Below are positions 25,595-33,472 of a stretch of 35,624 bases of DNA, piece by piece. How positions within the stretch are numbered: the first letter of the stretch is position 1; each line of letters begins with the position of its first letter. Under the pieces are notes generated by a model. The model was not told where the DNA came from. It did not search any database and saw only the letters and a program-made list of their open reading frames with translations. The DNA is from Chthoniobacteraceae bacterium (lineage in GTDB: Bacteria; Verrucomicrobiota; Verrucomicrobiia; Chthoniobacterales; Chthoniobacteraceae): the NCBI GenBank assembly GCA_947479475.1, contig CANJZW010000048.1:1-35624 (forward strand), given 5' to 3'. A program made the position numbers and the translations under genes.

Positions 25595-26639
25595 GGAGGC
25601 TCTTTTTGAGAGTGGACGCAAAACGAGAGTCGAGGGACTCCATGGTCCTCCTCAATCCTTCTTCCAAACCGACCCGGGGGGCCCACCCCAGCCTGGTTTG
25701 GATTTTACGGAAGTCGCCCTGATAGTCGCCGATGTCGATGCGGGCCAACTCTGAGGGGAACGGGCTTCTGAGGACCTTCAACTTCGCACCCGATATGCGG
25801 ATGAGAAGTCGCGCAATTTCAGCCAGAGGGACCGCTTCTTTTCCACCCAGATTAAAAACATCCCCAGCGGCAAGGGAAGGCGCCGCGGCCACGCATACAA
25901 AAGCGTCCACCACGTCCTCCACGTAGTTGAGGTCGCGCAACTGGCGGCCATCGCCAAACACGACGAGGTCTTCTCCGGATTTTAGGCGCCGGAGCCACTC
26001 GCCTAAAAAAGTCTGACCCGCTGCGCCCACGCGCATCTGCGGCCCGTAAGTGTTTGTGAGACGCAGTACGGTGGTTTGAAGGCCGTGCTGTTTGAAATAA
26101 AGACGGTGCTGAAGCTCGGATGTCATCTTGTGGATCCCGTTCATGTCGACCGGATCAAGGGGGTGATCCTCGCGTACCGGCAGTAAAGACGCCCTGCCGT
26201 ACACCTGCCGGGTGCCGGCGTAAAGGACGTGGGCGGACGGGGCCCAGCGCCTGCAGGCCTCCAACACGGCAAGGGGCGCGGTTGTATTGGCCGCCATGTC
26301 TCCAAGCGGATCGATCATGGAATCCCAGTGTCCGCACCGGCCCGCCAGGCTAAAGACAACGTCGCACGCGGGCACAACGCGTGCGAGAAGCTCTAGGTTG
26401 GCGCAATCCCCCTGATGGCATTCCGCCGTAGGCATCGACGGGAGGAGGGGGGGAGCGCACAAGTCCAAGAGGACCACCTTAGCCCCGAGCGTCTGCATCT
26501 TTTCACAAAGGGCCCTGCCAATAAAACCTGCCCCGCCGGTGATCAGGACACGCTTGTTTTTAAAGAATGAGTCTGCCAGATGCGCCGGTGCATTCTCTGG
26601 AAGAAGGTTTGAAGGAAGGGTGGGGGGGGAGTTTTGCAT
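25584..26639 (-). CDS. NAD-dependent epimerase/dehydratase (SDR), sugar-nucleotide modifying
   Basis: A 351-residue extended SDR. The NAD-binding Rossmann start is NKRVLITGGAGFIGRALCEK. The core includes DVVFSLAGRCGHWDSM, MAANTTAPLAVLEACRRW, VLYAGTRQVYG and LRLTNTYGPQMR, then GDGRQLRDLNYVEDVVDAFV. At the place of the catalytic YxxxK the sequence reads MNGIHKMTSE, so Lys is kept but Tyr is replaced by Asn. From memory a subgroup of homologues has the same change (PVDVNGINK). The start ATG 26,639 is four bases after the preceding stop. The longer frame to 26,795 would overlap that gene by about 150 bases and is rejected. It probably works together with the adjacent aminotransferase. Confidence 0.88.
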   Translation of the reverse strand: MQNSPPTLPSNLLPENAPAHLADSFFKNKRVLITGGAGFIGRALCEKMQTLGAKVVLLDLCAPPLLPSMPTAECHQGDCANLELLARVVPACDVVFSLAGRCGHWDSMIDPLGDMAANTTAPLAVLEACRRWAPSAHVLYAGTRQVYGRASLLPVREDHPLDPVDMNGIHKMTSELQHRLYFKQHGLQTTVLRLTNTYGPQMRVGAAGQTFLGEWLRRLKSGEDLVVFGDGRQLRDLNYVEDVVDAFVCVAAAPSLAAGDVFNLGGKEAVPLAEIARLLIRISGAKLKVLRSPFPSELARIDIGDYQGDFRKIQTRLGWAPRVGLEEGLRRTMESLDSRFASTLKKSLHGH

Positions 26640-26643
26640 GGAC

Positions 26644-28452
26644 CTAAGGGCCGAGGCGCAATTTATAACGGTCTTGAAGAGCCTCCGCTTTGGCGATGGC
26701 GGCCCGCAACTCTGGGGAATCGGGGTGGAAACTCGTGCCGGCGTGCAATACTTCCAAGACGCCGGCCGGATTGAATGTCTCCATGAGGCAGTCACAAAGC
26801 CGGAATCGAATATCGAGTCGGGCCGGGATGAGCGTGAGAACCTCTCGGTAGACGCTGATGGCCTCCTGCCAGCGCTTCAGTCGGACGCAGGCGTCCCCCA
26901 AATGCGTGAGCAAAAGGCTGTCGTAGCCCGAGGGCCTGTATTTGAGCCCCATACAACCGAACTCATAGGCGCGTTCAGGTAAATTGCGGGTCAGGTTAAT
27001 AAAGGCGAGGTTGGCGAAGGCCGGAATCGTCGGCGTTACTTCGATGGAATGTAGAAAAGTCGCCTCAGACTGCTCCATTTTGCCGGCTTCAAAGTAGGCC
27101 GCACCCAAATTAAGCCAGGGGCGTGGTTTGCCTGGGCTTTTGTCGCAAACATCCCTCCACAAAAGCTCCGGGCTGGACCAGACCGTGCATCTTTGGAAAG
27201 TCGCGATTGAAAAAGCGCCTGCCAGGGCCAGGCCCAATGCGGTCGTCATTAAAGGCGGCATTGGCAGGCTGCAAAGCAGCGCCGCCCCGAGGATGAAAAT
27301 TCCTACCGATGGGAGATAACTCCGGTGCTCGGCCATGAAGTCCGGCAGTGGCACAAGGGAGGAATCGGGCGAGACGGTGAGGGCAAACCAGAGCAAACCC
27401 AGAAATGCCGCCTCGCCGGCAAATCGGGTTCTTGGTCTGTCCCTAAGAAATATCACCATTCCAGAAATCAAACCAATCCCCAGGAAGGCGCCCCAGAAAC
27501 GAAAATCCGTGGCCTTGCCTACGATCGGCACATCGGGATCAATGTTAAGTGACTCCGGCCAAATCAGAAGGCCGAGATAACGTAGCCAGACCCCGGGTTG
27601 CGTAAGTGCATAGTGAAAGGCATAGGCCGAGTTGCCTTCAGAATGCGCAATGTTAAGCACCGACTTGCCCGCAATACCCCCCGTTTGGGCCTGGCTGACC
27701 GCGGTCAGCAGTAGAGGCAGAATGGGCAGCGTCAAAAGCAGCCAGCGCGCCCTCCAAACGGCCTGTCGTAACCCCGTTCCAAACGCAGCAACGTCCAAGA
27801 GCACGGCAAGCACCGGAGCGGTGACGGCGCTTTCCTTGCAAAACATTGCCCCGAGCACGCTCAGGACAGATGTGATACGCCAACCCGGGCTGGAGCGATT
27901 GTTGGCTTCGAAATGACAGACAATCGCCGCCAGATAAAAAAAGGCGCAGAGGGAGGTCGCCCTTTGGATGATGTAAACAACGGACTCTAGCTGGAGGGGA
28001 TGGACAAAAAACAGCAGGGCGCTCAGGCAGGGGACTAGAGCGCGGGCTGCTGGTTTCACTGCCGACTGGATGCGTTTTCCCTCCAGCAGAAGCCAGGCAA
28101 GTCTCCACACTAGAAATGCATTGGCGCAGTGAATGACTACGTTGAGCAGTCGGTATCCCCTAGGATTTAATCCTTCGAGGCGATAGTTCCAGTGGAAGGT
28201 TAAATACGTCAGGGGACGCATCAGAAAATTGGTCGATATATCGCCTTCGAGGCCGCTTCGAGAGGCCATGGTGGCCACCCCCTTGAAGTTGGTGAAGATG
28301 GACGCAAAGTTTTCTGCACTTTTAAAAACCGGGCTTCCAATAAGATAGATCTCGTCGTCAAAAACCATGGGATAGCCAAGGGTTCTCGAAAAGAGGACCA
28401 GCCCGAAAATCCCCAGAAGCAGACCAACCCAAAGTGGCTCAGAGCGCTTCAT
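26644..28452 (-). CDS. TMTC/ArnT-like multi-pass membrane protein with C-terminal TPRs
   Basis: A 602-residue protein with about ten hydrophobic segments (residues ~5-435) followed by TPR-like helices (~445-600). The first extracytoplasmic loop carries the GT-C-type acidic motif FDDEIYLIGSPVF. Other TMTC-like blocks are LMRPLTYLTFHWNYRLEGLN, VNVVIHCANA-type RLLNVVIHCANAFLVWRL, FFVHPLQLESVVYI and CKESAVTAPVLAV. TPR units include RPWLNLGAAYFEAGKMEQSE and LTHLGDACVRLKRWQEAISV. TMTC proteins are O-mannosyltransferases in animals. Bacterial relatives are presumed lipid-linked-sugar glycosyltransferases (GT-C). The start ATG 28,452 overlaps the upstream gene by 14 bases. It would be the final transferase acting outside the membrane. 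Confidence 0.85.
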   Translation of the reverse strand: MKRSEPLWVGLLLGIFGLVLFSRTLGYPMVFDDEIYLIGSPVFKSAENFASIFTNFKGVATMASRSGLEGDISTNFLMRPLTYLTFHWNYRLEGLNPRGYRLLNVVIHCANAFLVWRLAWLLLEGKRIQSAVKPAARALVPCLSALLFFVHPLQLESVVYIIQRATSLCAFFYLAAIVCHFEANNRSSPGWRITSVLSVLGAMFCKESAVTAPVLAVLLDVAAFGTGLRQAVWRARWLLLTLPILPLLLTAVSQAQTGGIAGKSVLNIAHSEGNSAYAFHYALTQPGVWLRYLGLLIWPESLNIDPDVPIVGKATDFRFWGAFLGIGLISGMVIFLRDRPRTRFAGEAAFLGLLWFALTVSPDSSLVPLPDFMAEHRSYLPSVGIFILGAALLCSLPMPPLMTTALGLALAGAFSIATFQRCTVWSSPELLWRDVCDKSPGKPRPWLNLGAAYFEAGKMEQSEATFLHSIEVTPTIPAFANLAFINLTRNLPERAYEFGCMGLKYRPSGYDSLLLTHLGDACVRLKRWQEAISVYREVLTLIPARLDIRFRLCDCLMETFNPAGVLEVLHAGTSFHPDSPELRAAIAKAEALQDRYKLRLGP

Positions 28453-29911
28453 GCCGGTGCATCGTTTCCATCTCCCGTTGCACCGCACCAAGGTCTACGG
28501 CGGAGCGCAACTCTCTGTGCCTTATCACGAACTGAGGCGATGCATTCAAAAGTTGATGGATGCGCCCCACATACTCGCCCACAAGGGCCACCAGAAACAG
28601 GATCGTGCCAAGGATGAGCCATTCCATGCGCCCCAACAGGGCCGTTGCCCGGATGCCAGCCCCAGCCAGGCAAGCCAGCAGCCCAAAAAATGCCACAAAA
28701 CGCACGGGCCAGACTGAAAAACCCACAAAAAGCCGACACCACAGTCCGATGAGCTTGCGCCAAGTGTACCCAGACTGCCCGCCACCCCGTGCGTTGTGAA
28801 TGCACTCCACGGTGCTGATGTTCGCCGTTGCGCGCAGTAAAATGGCATCCAGATAGGGTTCTGGACCGTTGTATCGGCACACCTCTTTGAGAACCCTTGC
28901 TGAAAAGACCTTGAAACTCGAAAGATACAGGCTCGGGGGTTTGCCTAGTGCAAGGCATGCCGTCCAGTTTTGAAGCCGGCTGCCCAATCTCCGGTAAAGG
29001 GGGTGCCGCCTCTTTTTATAACGGGAATACACCAGATCGAATCCCAGTGCCGCCTGACGCAGGAGCACCTTGACCTCCGAGGGAGGGTTTTGCAGGTCGT
29101 CATCCATGACCACGCAAAAATCACCGCTGGCATGCTTAATCCCAGCCATCACCGCATTGTGTTCCCCGAAGTTGCGGGCGAGTTGGATATACTCCACACA
29201 CGAGGGATAACGCGCCCGCATTTCGGCGCACACCCGCGCAGAACCATCGCTGCTGCCATCGTCCACCAGGATGATCTGCAACCGCTCCACATCGACTAGT
29301 TCAACCACCAACTGGTCACACAAACGGGGCAGCGTCTCCCGGGAATTAAACACAGGCACCACCACGGAGACGGCCCATTTTGAAAATGGCTCCCGAGCTT
29401 CGATGCGAACGGTCATGGGCTCTTTTAAGGTCGCCATGGGTTTTCCAGAGACCCTCTTGAGAGAACCCTCCGAAAGTCCTTCAATCGCCCTTTGGCTGAG
29501 GTAAAATTCCCCGCGCAAAACCGAATGAATTCCATCCACAATTTTTTCACCCGCCTCCCGCTTCATGACGTACCCTCGCGCCCCCGCTTGGAGCGCCAGA
29601 TCCGCATGTGTCATCTCATCGTGAATCGAGAGGACCAGAATTTTCAGGTCAGGCTTCTCCCTCAAGAGCGTTACAATTAACCCCACGGAGTCGCGCTGCT
29701 TGAGGGACCAATCCACCAGAAGGAGATCCGGCACGTTCTGGCGGAAGGCCAAAATAGCATCGGCCTCGTTGGATGAGTCGCCGCTTACTTCCAGAGTGGA
29801 CTGCTCGTTGATGAGCGTGACGAGCCCTCTCCGCACGACGGCGTGATCGTCCACAACGAGCACCTTGTATTTTGCGGGTTTGAGGCGGAGAGACTCTGGG
29901 CAAGCGTTCAT
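28439..29911 (-). CDS. Receiver domain fused to membrane GT2 glycosyltransferase
   Basis: A 490-residue two-part protein with a continuous frame. Residues ~15-145 are a NarL-type receiver: VLVVDDHAVVRRG with D21/D22, phosphoacceptor D67 in LLLVDWSLK, S95 in LSIHDEM, K117 in YVMKREA. The region normally linking to the HTH (FYLSQRAIEGLSEGSLKRVS) runs instead into a GT2 domain at ~179: VSVVVPVFNSRETLPRLCDQ, ILVDDGSSDGSA, ARNFGEHNAVMAGIKHASGD and VVMDDDLQNPP. Two C-terminal transmembrane helices follow (VRFVAFFGLLACLAGAGIRA; WLILGTILFLVALVGEYVGR). The GT2 part is of the DPM1/ArnC/GtrB polyprenyl-phosphate glycosyltransferase type. No HTH is present. ATG 29,911 is chosen over GTG 29,929. It is the first gene of the operon. 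Phosphorylation likely regulates the transferase or its assembly; this is inference. Confidence 0.9.
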   Translation of the reverse strand: MNACPESLRLKPAKYKVLVVDDHAVVRRGLVTLINEQSTLEVSGDSSNEADAILAFRQNVPDLLLVDWSLKQRDSVGLIVTLLREKPDLKILVLSIHDEMTHADLALQAGARGYVMKREAGEKIVDGIHSVLRGEFYLSQRAIEGLSEGSLKRVSGKPMATLKEPMTVRIEAREPFSKWAVSVVVPVFNSRETLPRLCDQLVVELVDVERLQIILVDDGSSDGSARVCAEMRARYPSCVEYIQLARNFGEHNAVMAGIKHASGDFCVVMDDDLQNPPSEVKVLLRQAALGFDLVYSRYKKRRHPLYRRLGSRLQNWTACLALGKPPSLYLSSFKVFSARVLKEVCRYNGPEPYLDAILLRATANISTVECIHNARGGGQSGYTWRKLIGLWCRLFVGFSVWPVRFVAFFGLLACLAGAGIRATALLGRMEWLILGTILFLVALVGEYVGRIHQLLNASPQFVIRHRELRSAVDLGAVQREMETMHRHEAL

Positions 29912-30323
29912 ACCGAGCTTAACATGCACCGACCAGTTCGGTCACGCATCGGGGTGGGGCCCTACACCGGGGCAGGGGTTTACCCTTACTCAGAACGCTC
30001 CGTGCGAGGGAGCCTGAACGGTCCAGAGGCTTTCGAAGCTTTCAAAACAAGCGCGGGAAATGCGCGCTGCTGGATTAACCACTCCGGTCCACTTCGCGAT
30101 GAGGGGTTCGGCGAGGTTCGGGCCCCGGCAAGTTGGCAAACTTCATGGGCGCGTCTCGAAAATAGACCGAATTCAACCCGCAAGACATTGCGGGAAACGG
30201 GTGGCGGCGGGGTTGTTGCGTAGGCCCTTTAAACCATGGCCCTCAGGAATGATTTGCGGCCTCCCTGATCCCCCCCAATAAACAGCCCCGCGGGAACTTT
30301 GCTTGCGCCAAGAGACCCTCGCA
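29912..30323. other. Intergenic region upstream of the glycosylation operon and cupin gene
   Basis: About 410 bases between divergently transcribed genes. It should contain the promoter of the six-gene minus-strand operon and that of the cupin gene. Frames of 60-126 codons cross it but resemble no family and have mixed codon patterns. Short inverted repeats occur (for example gctttcgaagctttc near 30,029), but I see no clear operator. Confidence 0.5.
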
Positions 30324-30668
30324 ATGTTGTATGCCGGCATGTTCACATTGATCACGCAGGCGGAAGACAGGCCATGGCAACCGGGCCCTTATGAAGGCGT
30401 GGAATTGAAGGTCCTTCACAGGAATGAAGAAACCGGAGGCGTGGTTGTTTTGCGCAAGTTTGAGGCGGGAAAAACCATCCCTGCCCACACGCATCCCGAG
30501 GCTAATGAGTGGGCGTGGATTCTCTCCGGGGAGTGGGAGGAAAACGGCGTGACCTACCGTGCGGGCACGCTGTTTTTTGCGGGCAAAGGCGCTTTGCACG
30601 GCCCCCATGTCGCCAGGACCGAGGTCCTCAGTCTCACGGCTTTTGACGGGCCGCTGACCGTGGCGTAG
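30324..30668 (+). CDS. Small cupin-domain protein
   Basis: A 114-residue single-cupin protein. Cupin motif 1 is PAHTHPEANEWAWILSGEWE, with metal ligands H, H, E. Motif 2 is YRAGTLFFAGKGALHGPH, with the last His. The family binds a metal and may be a sugar isomerase, dioxygenase or sensor; related anti-sigma ChrR-type cupins look similar. ATG 30,324 (MLYAGMFTL) is chosen. ATG 30,339 and TTG 30,303 are alternatives. It is convergent with the SGNH hydrolase gene, with about 80 bases between them and no clear terminator. Confidence 0.82.
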   Translation: MLYAGMFTLITQAEDRPWQPGPYEGVELKVLHRNEETGGVVVLRKFEAGKTIPAHTHPEANEWAWILSGEWEENGVTYRAGTLFFAGKGALHGPHVARTEVLSLTAFDGPLTVA

Positions 30669-30749
30669 CGCAAAGAGAGACCGCGTCCACGCATTTAAAC
30701 GCAGCCACGGCGACGTGTTTAACAGCCCGCAGCATCACGAGGAGGCGCT

Positions 30750-31529
30750 CTACTTAGTCAATTCGTTGAGCTTCCCTGTGATGGCGTCCGCCCAGATCTG
30801 GTAACCTGCGGGAGAGAGGTGCAGGAAGTCAGGCATGATATCCGCAGAGAGCGCGGCTTTTCCTTGGATGAATTTATCGCCGATATCGAGGTAATGAATG
30901 GACTTCTTGTCGTCGAGCTTGCCAATGAGGCTATTGATCTCCTTGATCTTATCGTAGCCGGCGCCGAGTTTTCCGTCAGGTTTGTCCCCACGCGGGAAAA
31001 TGGCGAGGAGAAGAATTTGTGTGGTCGGGAGTTTGGTGCGGACGGTGTTCACAATTTTGGTAACGCCCTTGGCAATGGCTTCCGCCGAGTCGCCGCCGGT
31101 ATTGTTTGTTCCGATCATAATAACCGCGGCCTTGGGCTTGATGCCTTCGAGTTCGCCGTTCTCGATACGCCAGAGAACGTGCTGGGTACGGTCGCCGCCA
31201 ATCCCGAAATTCGCGGGATTCCACTGGCTGAAGGCTTTGGCCCAAACTTCCTTGCCCCCGCCCGCCCAACCGGCCGTGATGGAATCTCCCAGAAAGACGA
31301 CCTGCGCTTTCCCTTCTTTGGCGACGGCCAGAAACTTTTCATGGGACGCCACAAAACCCGCCTGAGGTTGGCCCGTTTTTGGATCCATTTTCGGCGCAGC
31401 CACATCAGGCTGTTGGGGAGGAAGCGGAGCGGGCGCAACCGCCGGAGTCGCAGCGGCGGGAGCCTGGGCGTGGGCCAGCGGAGCGGCAAGCAAGGCAGAA
31501 AGAAGGAGGAATGAGGGGAGGGGTTTCAT
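30750..31529 (-). CDS. Secreted SGNH/GDSL hydrolase (PAF-acetylhydrolase-like)
   Basis: A 259-residue extracytoplasmic esterase. The signal peptide MKPLPSFLLLSALLAAPLAH (cleavage after HA) is followed by a Pro/Ala-rich linker of about 25 residues. SGNH blocks are all present: block I VVFLGDSITAGW with the nucleophile Ser, block II FGIGGDRTQHVLW, block III MIGTNNTGGD and block V DFLHLSPAGY with Asp and His. It resembles the platelet-activating-factor acetylhydrolase IB gamma-like enzymes abundant in Verrucomicrobia and Planctomycetes, which deacetylate carbohydrates. ATG 31,529 is preferred to TTG 31,535. Confidence 0.92.
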   Translation of the reverse strand: MKPLPSFLLLSALLAAPLAHAQAPAAATPAVAPAPLPPQQPDVAAPKMDPKTGQPQAGFVASHEKFLAVAKEGKAQVVFLGDSITAGWAGGGKEVWAKAFSQWNPANFGIGGDRTQHVLWRIENGELEGIKPKAAVIMIGTNNTGGDSAEAIAKGVTKIVNTVRTKLPTTQILLLAIFPRGDKPDGKLGAGYDKIKEINSLIGKLDDKKSIHYLDIGDKFIQGKAALSADIMPDFLHLSPAGYQIWADAITGKLNELTK

Positions 31530-32113
31530 CTTCAACGGATCAGGGGGTGGAACTGGGCAGGCCGGCAGGCCAGGAATTTGCTCCGGCTTAACGGGAATCG
31601 TTAACTTACCGAACAGAGGTTGATTAGGTGTTTGAGATTTAGAAGTCGACTAAAACTGAAAAAGATTCCCTTTTCAAGGCTGGGGGGAGGGGCGCAACGT
31701 CGCTCTCGCCGTTGTGCAAATACGACCACGCCGCTCCTGTTGCTGACGCTCCTGAATCACAGTTTTAAGCTGGATATGGCGGATTCCCTCGCCCTCCGTT
31801 TACAAGCGAGCGATGTGATTGGTTCAGTCTACGCCCTGGGCTTCCAACGGCAGTCGACACTGCAGGAGAGGGGAACCGTGTTAAAATTTGTGGAGAAATA
31901 CGGAAGCGTTGCCTTCTGCCGGGCGATTTTGAGTTCGAACAAACTCATTTATCTGAACTAGTTCCAAACTTGCGTGAAGCAAAGGATTGTTCGGGGGCAG
32001 CGTGGATGTCGCCGAGTGGCGGCGCTGGGAAAAGACCTGCTAACCTCAGCCAACGGTGGGAGGTCTGTTGGGCAAAACGGAGCTGTTGAGCGAAACGAGT
32101 GCTGGCTGGCTCG
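31530..32113. other. Intergenic region with an unsupported 113-codon frame
   Basis: About 580 bases between two minus-strand genes. A plus-strand frame at 31,620-31,961 would encode 113 residues (ending AFCRAILSSNKLIYLN). I recognise no family, its N-terminal half is low-quality basic sequence, and it has no clear ribosome site. It may be a relic or chance. The promoter of the SGNH gene should lie near 31,530-31,650. Confidence 0.4.
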
Positions 32114-33190
32114 CTAAAGATTCTGAGCGAAATCCTCCAGCGTTTGGGCGCGGACGGCCTGCGTGACAAGTTCTCCAAGCCGTGCGATGTCGTCTAGTCG
32201 CTCGACGGCCTCCACTAGGCCGGGAGGGACGGTCTGAAACTTCGCCTCCAAGGCCCGAATCACGGCCTTGCGCATAGCCACGGTTTCGCCCTGGCTGAGC
32301 CCTTGAGAGATGCCTTGAGAGATGCCTTGAGAGATGCCTTGAGAGATGCCTTGAGAGATGCCTTGAGAGATGCCTTGAGAGATGCCTTGGGAAAGTCCCT
32401 CGGAGCGGCCTTCTTCGCGGCCCATTTGAACGAGTCTGTCTGCTAGTGTCATGGTTTTAGCGTTGAGAGGTTGGGTCTGGATCCGGCGGGTGCGACTCAG
32501 GAAGGCTGAGGCGTCGACATCCGAATTGAGAATGTAGCGCAACAAACGCTCAAGTCCATCTCCGGAAATCTGCGGGAGCAAGGTTTCATCCCAGATCCAG
32601 TCTGTGAGCAGGTCAGATACCGGTTCGGCCTTCAGCGCCCTCAGGGTCAGGATGCCTTCCGGTGTTCCGCCGAGCGACTCGTAGGGCGTACGCACCAGTT
32701 CCATGATGTGGACCTTGAGGGTCGGCTGCCAGGGCGCCAGAAGCTTTGCAAACTGCGGGGGCATTTCCAAAATGTCCTCGAGCTTGTTGGAGGTTTTCCA
32801 TGGCCGCCTCCCCTGCACCAACACCAAGGGAAAGACGGGCGGCAGCTTTGCCGGCGAGGGATGCTCCTCGGCAAACCGCTGCCAGACGCGCACCACGTAT
32901 GCGAGCACGCGCAGTGCGATACGCGGGTCCTCGGTGCTCTGGTGTTCGAAAAGGATGTAAAGTAGAACCTCCGCCTCCTGAAAACGGACGCTAAAGAGCA
33001 GGTCGCTTTCGGAAGATTCGAACTGCGGGTCGATGAAGGACGAGGGCAGCAGTTGGAGGGAGTCCCAGAGGAAAAGGGGGGCGAGTTGAGCGGGAAGATG
33101 GTGCTGGAAAAAGGCGCGCGCGTTGACGGGATTGGAAAAGGTGGCTTTGAGGAGTTTGTCGTTGGGTTGGTGGAGATCGTCTTCGTCCAT
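32114..33190 (-). CDS. Rpn family recombination-promoting nuclease / putative transposase
   Basis: A 358-residue Rpn/PDDEXK_2 protein (YhgA-like). The N-terminus HQPNDKLLKATFSNPVNARA and FFQHHLPAQL are typical. The nuclease core follows: D in SESDLLFSVRF, then YILFEHQSTEDPRIALRVLA with the E-x-Q/K-like catalytic pair (FEHQS), and PPVFPLVLVQGRRPW. After a DUF-type middle region, the C-terminus has nine four-residue units, mostly GISQ, from a perfect 12-base DNA repeat. Residues after that (AVIRALEAKF) form a helical tail. Rpn proteins cut DNA and promote RecA-independent recombination, and some act in phage defence. ATG 33,190 is chosen; ATG 33,214 and 33,274 are possible. Confidence 0.88.
   Translation of the reverse strand: MDEDDLHQPNDKLLKATFSNPVNARAFFQHHLPAQLAPLFLWDSLQLLPSSFIDPQFESSESDLLFSVRFQEAEVLLYILFEHQSTEDPRIALRVLAYVVRVWQRFAEEHPSPAKLPPVFPLVLVQGRRPWKTSNKLEDILEMPPQFAKLLAPWQPTLKVHIMELVRTPYESLGGTPEGILTLRALKAEPVSDLLTDWIWDETLLPQISGDGLERLLRYILNSDVDASAFLSRTRRIQTQPLNAKTMTLADRLVQMGREEGRSEGLSQGISQGISQGISQGISQGISQGISQGISQGLSQGETVAMRKAVIRALEAKFQTVPPGLVEAVERLDDIARLGELVTQAVRAQTLEDFAQNL
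32303..32386 (+). repeat. Perfect 12-base tandem repeat in the Rpn gene
   Basis: Seven exact units of ttgagagatgcc (plus-strand view), flanked by related units at both ends. They encode GISQ repeats on the minus strand. Unit length keeps the frame, so gain or loss of units would change linker length without breaking the protein. Exact identity suggests recent expansion. Confidence 0.95.
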
Positions 33191-33326
33191 GGTGAGCGGG
33201 CGCAGCCCTGCCATGAAACTCGGATACGGAGGTGGCTTTGGATGCCCGCTTGTTTTTGTGATGAGCGGTGGCATCGGTAATGACAAAGGAGGGAAGAAAG
33301 CGGTGCAGGTCGAGTCTGAGGTGCGC

Positions 33327-33460
33327 CTAGGCCTTGGCCTTGTGTCTGCGGTGTTTCGCCCACTGGATGCATTTGGTGGCCAGCTCCATGATGGTGGAAC
33401 CCACGGCGTTTTTCATTCGCATAGGGTCTGATACCTCGAAGGCTTCGACTTTATGGTGTT
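33327..33460 (-). pseudogene. Possible 3' remnant of a gene cut by the IS200-like element
   Basis: Minus-strand frame ending at 33,327. It reads KVEAFEVSDPMRMKNAVGS, then TIMELATKCIQWAKHRRHK, and has coding-like composition. Its upstream continuation runs into the transposase gene on the opposite strand and becomes meaningless there. I do not recognise the family. A very short gene from an internal ATG (33,425 region) cannot be excluded. Confidence 0.35.
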
Positions 33461-33472
33461 TGAGACTGAGGA

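Noticed and set aside
24458..28452. Direct naming of the operon genes as arnA/B/C/T
   Set aside because: Only the enzyme classes match. Specificity residues for UDP-Ara4N cannot be judged here, the SDR lacks the catalytic Tyr, and the GT-C protein is TMTC-like with TPRs.
29843..30223. 126-codon plus-strand frame upstream of the cupin gene
   Set aside because: It begins inside the receiver gene on the opposite strand and has no domain signal. The region is more likely regulatory.
31620..31961. 113-codon plus-strand frame as a gene
   Set aside because: No recognised family, no good ribosome site and poor composition. It is kept only as a note in the intergenic entry.
32303..32398. CRISPR-like array
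   Set aside because: Units are 12 bases, adjacent and without spacers, and they encode GISQ within the Rpn protein.
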